This document shows positions 63,225 to 64,000 of a stretch of DNA of 64,000 nt, one piece after another. The position numbers were made by a program, and so were the translations under genes. The stretch's first letter is position 1, and every line of letters starts with the position of its first letter. The notes below the pieces were generated by a model that worked only from the letters and a program-made list of their open reading frames with translations, did not search any database and was not told where the DNA came from. The DNA lies in assembly GCF_900112975.1 (NCBI RefSeq), contig NZ_FONQ01000006.1:1-64000 (forward strand), read 5' to 3'. The stretch is from Flavobacterium xueshanense. Its GTDB lineage: Bacteria; Bacteroidota; Bacteroidia; Flavobacteriales; Flavobacteriaceae.

Positions 63225-64000
63225 TAAGTGTTTCCAGTTTTTTAGTCCAAAGTTGACGTCTTATTAATATCGAATATTTAGACTGAAGTCCACCAGAGAG
63301 ACTCTTTGTGAAATTTGGTTCGTTACAAAGCTCATTGAACTTCGTCAATATGCTTGCTTTATGTTCGGTTAAAAACTCTATTGATAAGCCTTTAAAGCTC
63401 CACATTAACAAATCGTAATAAACTAAACTTTGTCTTTGCTTCGTTTTTGTTATATCAACAAAAGGATTATTATTAAATACGAATAAACATTTTTCGAGCG
63501 TTTCTGTAAAATCCTTTTTTAATTGATTAATTGTTGCTTCATCGGGGTTTTGATTTGTCTCAATATATTTGTCTAAATATTTTGAAAGTTTATTTTCATA
63601 ATCTCCCAAATCATTTTGCATCGCAAAAAAGCGTAATATCATTTCCTCTTGTTCGCGACTGTCTTTTTCTTTAGTGCCTGATTTTCCTTTACCAAATGCG
63701 TTAATAAAATGATGTCCGCCAAGTTCAATAAGTAAACTATCAAGATTTCCAGGATAAATAGCGTGTCTTATCTCTTGATCCGAAAGTTGAACAGCTCCTT
63801 GATTTAAACGAGCGAAAATTTCTTTGACAAGTTCTTTAGGATTTTCTTTTCTAAGAATAACGCATCGAATTGTTGTGCTTTCAAGTTCATTTTTATAATC
63901 TCCGAGTTCAGAAAACAATTTTCCCTCTAACTCTCGAAAAACGGTCATTCTTTCAAGTTTAAATTCATCATTAAAGAATTTTTTGATAGTGGTTATTCTT
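63217..64000 (-). CDS. DUF262 (GmrSD N-terminal type) protein, C-terminal part
   Basis: The open frame runs to the window edge at base 63999: ITTIKKFFNDEFKLERMTVFRELEGKLF, then TTIRCVILRKENPKELVKEIFARLNQGAVQLSDQEIRHAIYPG. This is the second half of the ParB-like DUF262 domain; the upstream DGQQR motif should lie just beyond the edge (visible residues would follow it directly as RITTI). The last 120 residues are helical, with no DUF1524 HNH motif. DUF262 proteins occur in restriction (GmrSD) and other defence systems. The first M in the window (63948) is not the start. Confidence 0.85.
   Translation of the reverse strand, partial: RITTIKKFFNDEFKLERMTVFRELEGKLFSELGDYKNELESTTIRCVILRKENPKELVKEIFARLNQGAVQLSDQEIRHAIYPGNLDSLLIELGGHHFINAFGKGKSGTKEKDSREQEEMILRFFAMQNDLGDYENKLSKYLDKYIETNQNPDEATINQLKKDFTETLEKCLFVFNNNPFVDITKTKQRQSLVYYDLLMWSFKGLSIEFLTEHKASILTKFNELCNEPNFTKSLSGGLQSKYSILIRRQLWTKKLETLNG

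Overview
The window is a low-GC chromosomal segment from a member of the Bacteroidota, most likely Flavobacterium or a close relative. Support comes from protein families largely confined to that group (BT_3928-type DoxX/MauE protein, DUF4835/PorD, four-helix-bundle S23-type protein, DUF1599), from A-rich leaders instead of Shine-Dalgarno sites, and from many copies of the Bacteroidota -7 promoter hexamer-plus (TAnnTTTGC) close to start codons. Most of it is ordinary core genome. No tRNA, rRNA, CRISPR array or prophage was recognised.

Layout. 0-0.3 kb: the 3' end of an IS30-type transposase cut by the window edge. 0.5-2.8 kb: kdsA (Kdo synthesis) with an outer-membrane barrel and a small lipoprotein. 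3-4 kb: a split YeeE/YedE sulfur transporter. 4.1-7.3 kb: YhhN, a sterol-desaturase-like hydroxylase, clpS, prmA. 7.4-11.9 kb: an OprP-type porin, tpiA, a TlpA-like lipoprotein, the BT_3928 protein and DUF1599. 11.9-17.7 kb: folP, rlmH, nadC, a YihY membrane protein and several small secreted proteins. 17.8-25.7 kb: priA, a LytTR regulator, the rpsF-rpsR-rplI ribosomal operon, ligA. 25.7-27.6 kb: a 5'-nucleotidase split into two genes. 27.6-34.2 kb: a long plus-strand block dapA-bamD-rpoZ-coaBC-DUF4835-recN. 35-40.3 kb: fabV, a glycosyltransferase, coaE and a sensor kinase/response regulator pair. 40.3-48.9 kb: a minus-strand run with an acyl-ACP thioesterase, miaA, an ion channel, a DnaQ/GIY-YIG fusion, a four-helix-bundle protein, YggS, DUF1015, a hydroxyacyl-CoA dehydrogenase and a Gfo/Idh/MocA oxidoreductase. 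49-59.6 kb: pcm, an XRE-Fic protein, smpB, OmpW, a nonsense-broken histidine phosphatase, an M1 peptidase, and an agmatine deiminase/N-carbamoylputrescine amidase pair for putrescine synthesis. 59.6-60.7 kb: a decayed stretch with an SRPBCC pseudogene. 60.8-62.6 kb: GNAT, SYLF and a small membrane protein. 62.6-64 kb: an overlapping HEPN/DUF262 pair, a probable defence module that runs off the right edge.

The most interesting non-coding content is two families of interspersed repeats. The first is a 67-81 bp structured element at four sites (2265, 17205, 26662, 42059). Its ends are conserved and its inner stem changes sequence while staying paired, which looks like selection on structure. The second is a set of 7-nt-period arrays and dyads (2209, 17733, 41096, 46917, and one inside the yggS coding sequence; 44431 is related but has 25/12-nt periods). 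Other points worth following are a lipoprotein with a duplicated MNPxHGQ..HRCDIAVGAPL motif and the HEPN/DUF262 pair at the right edge.
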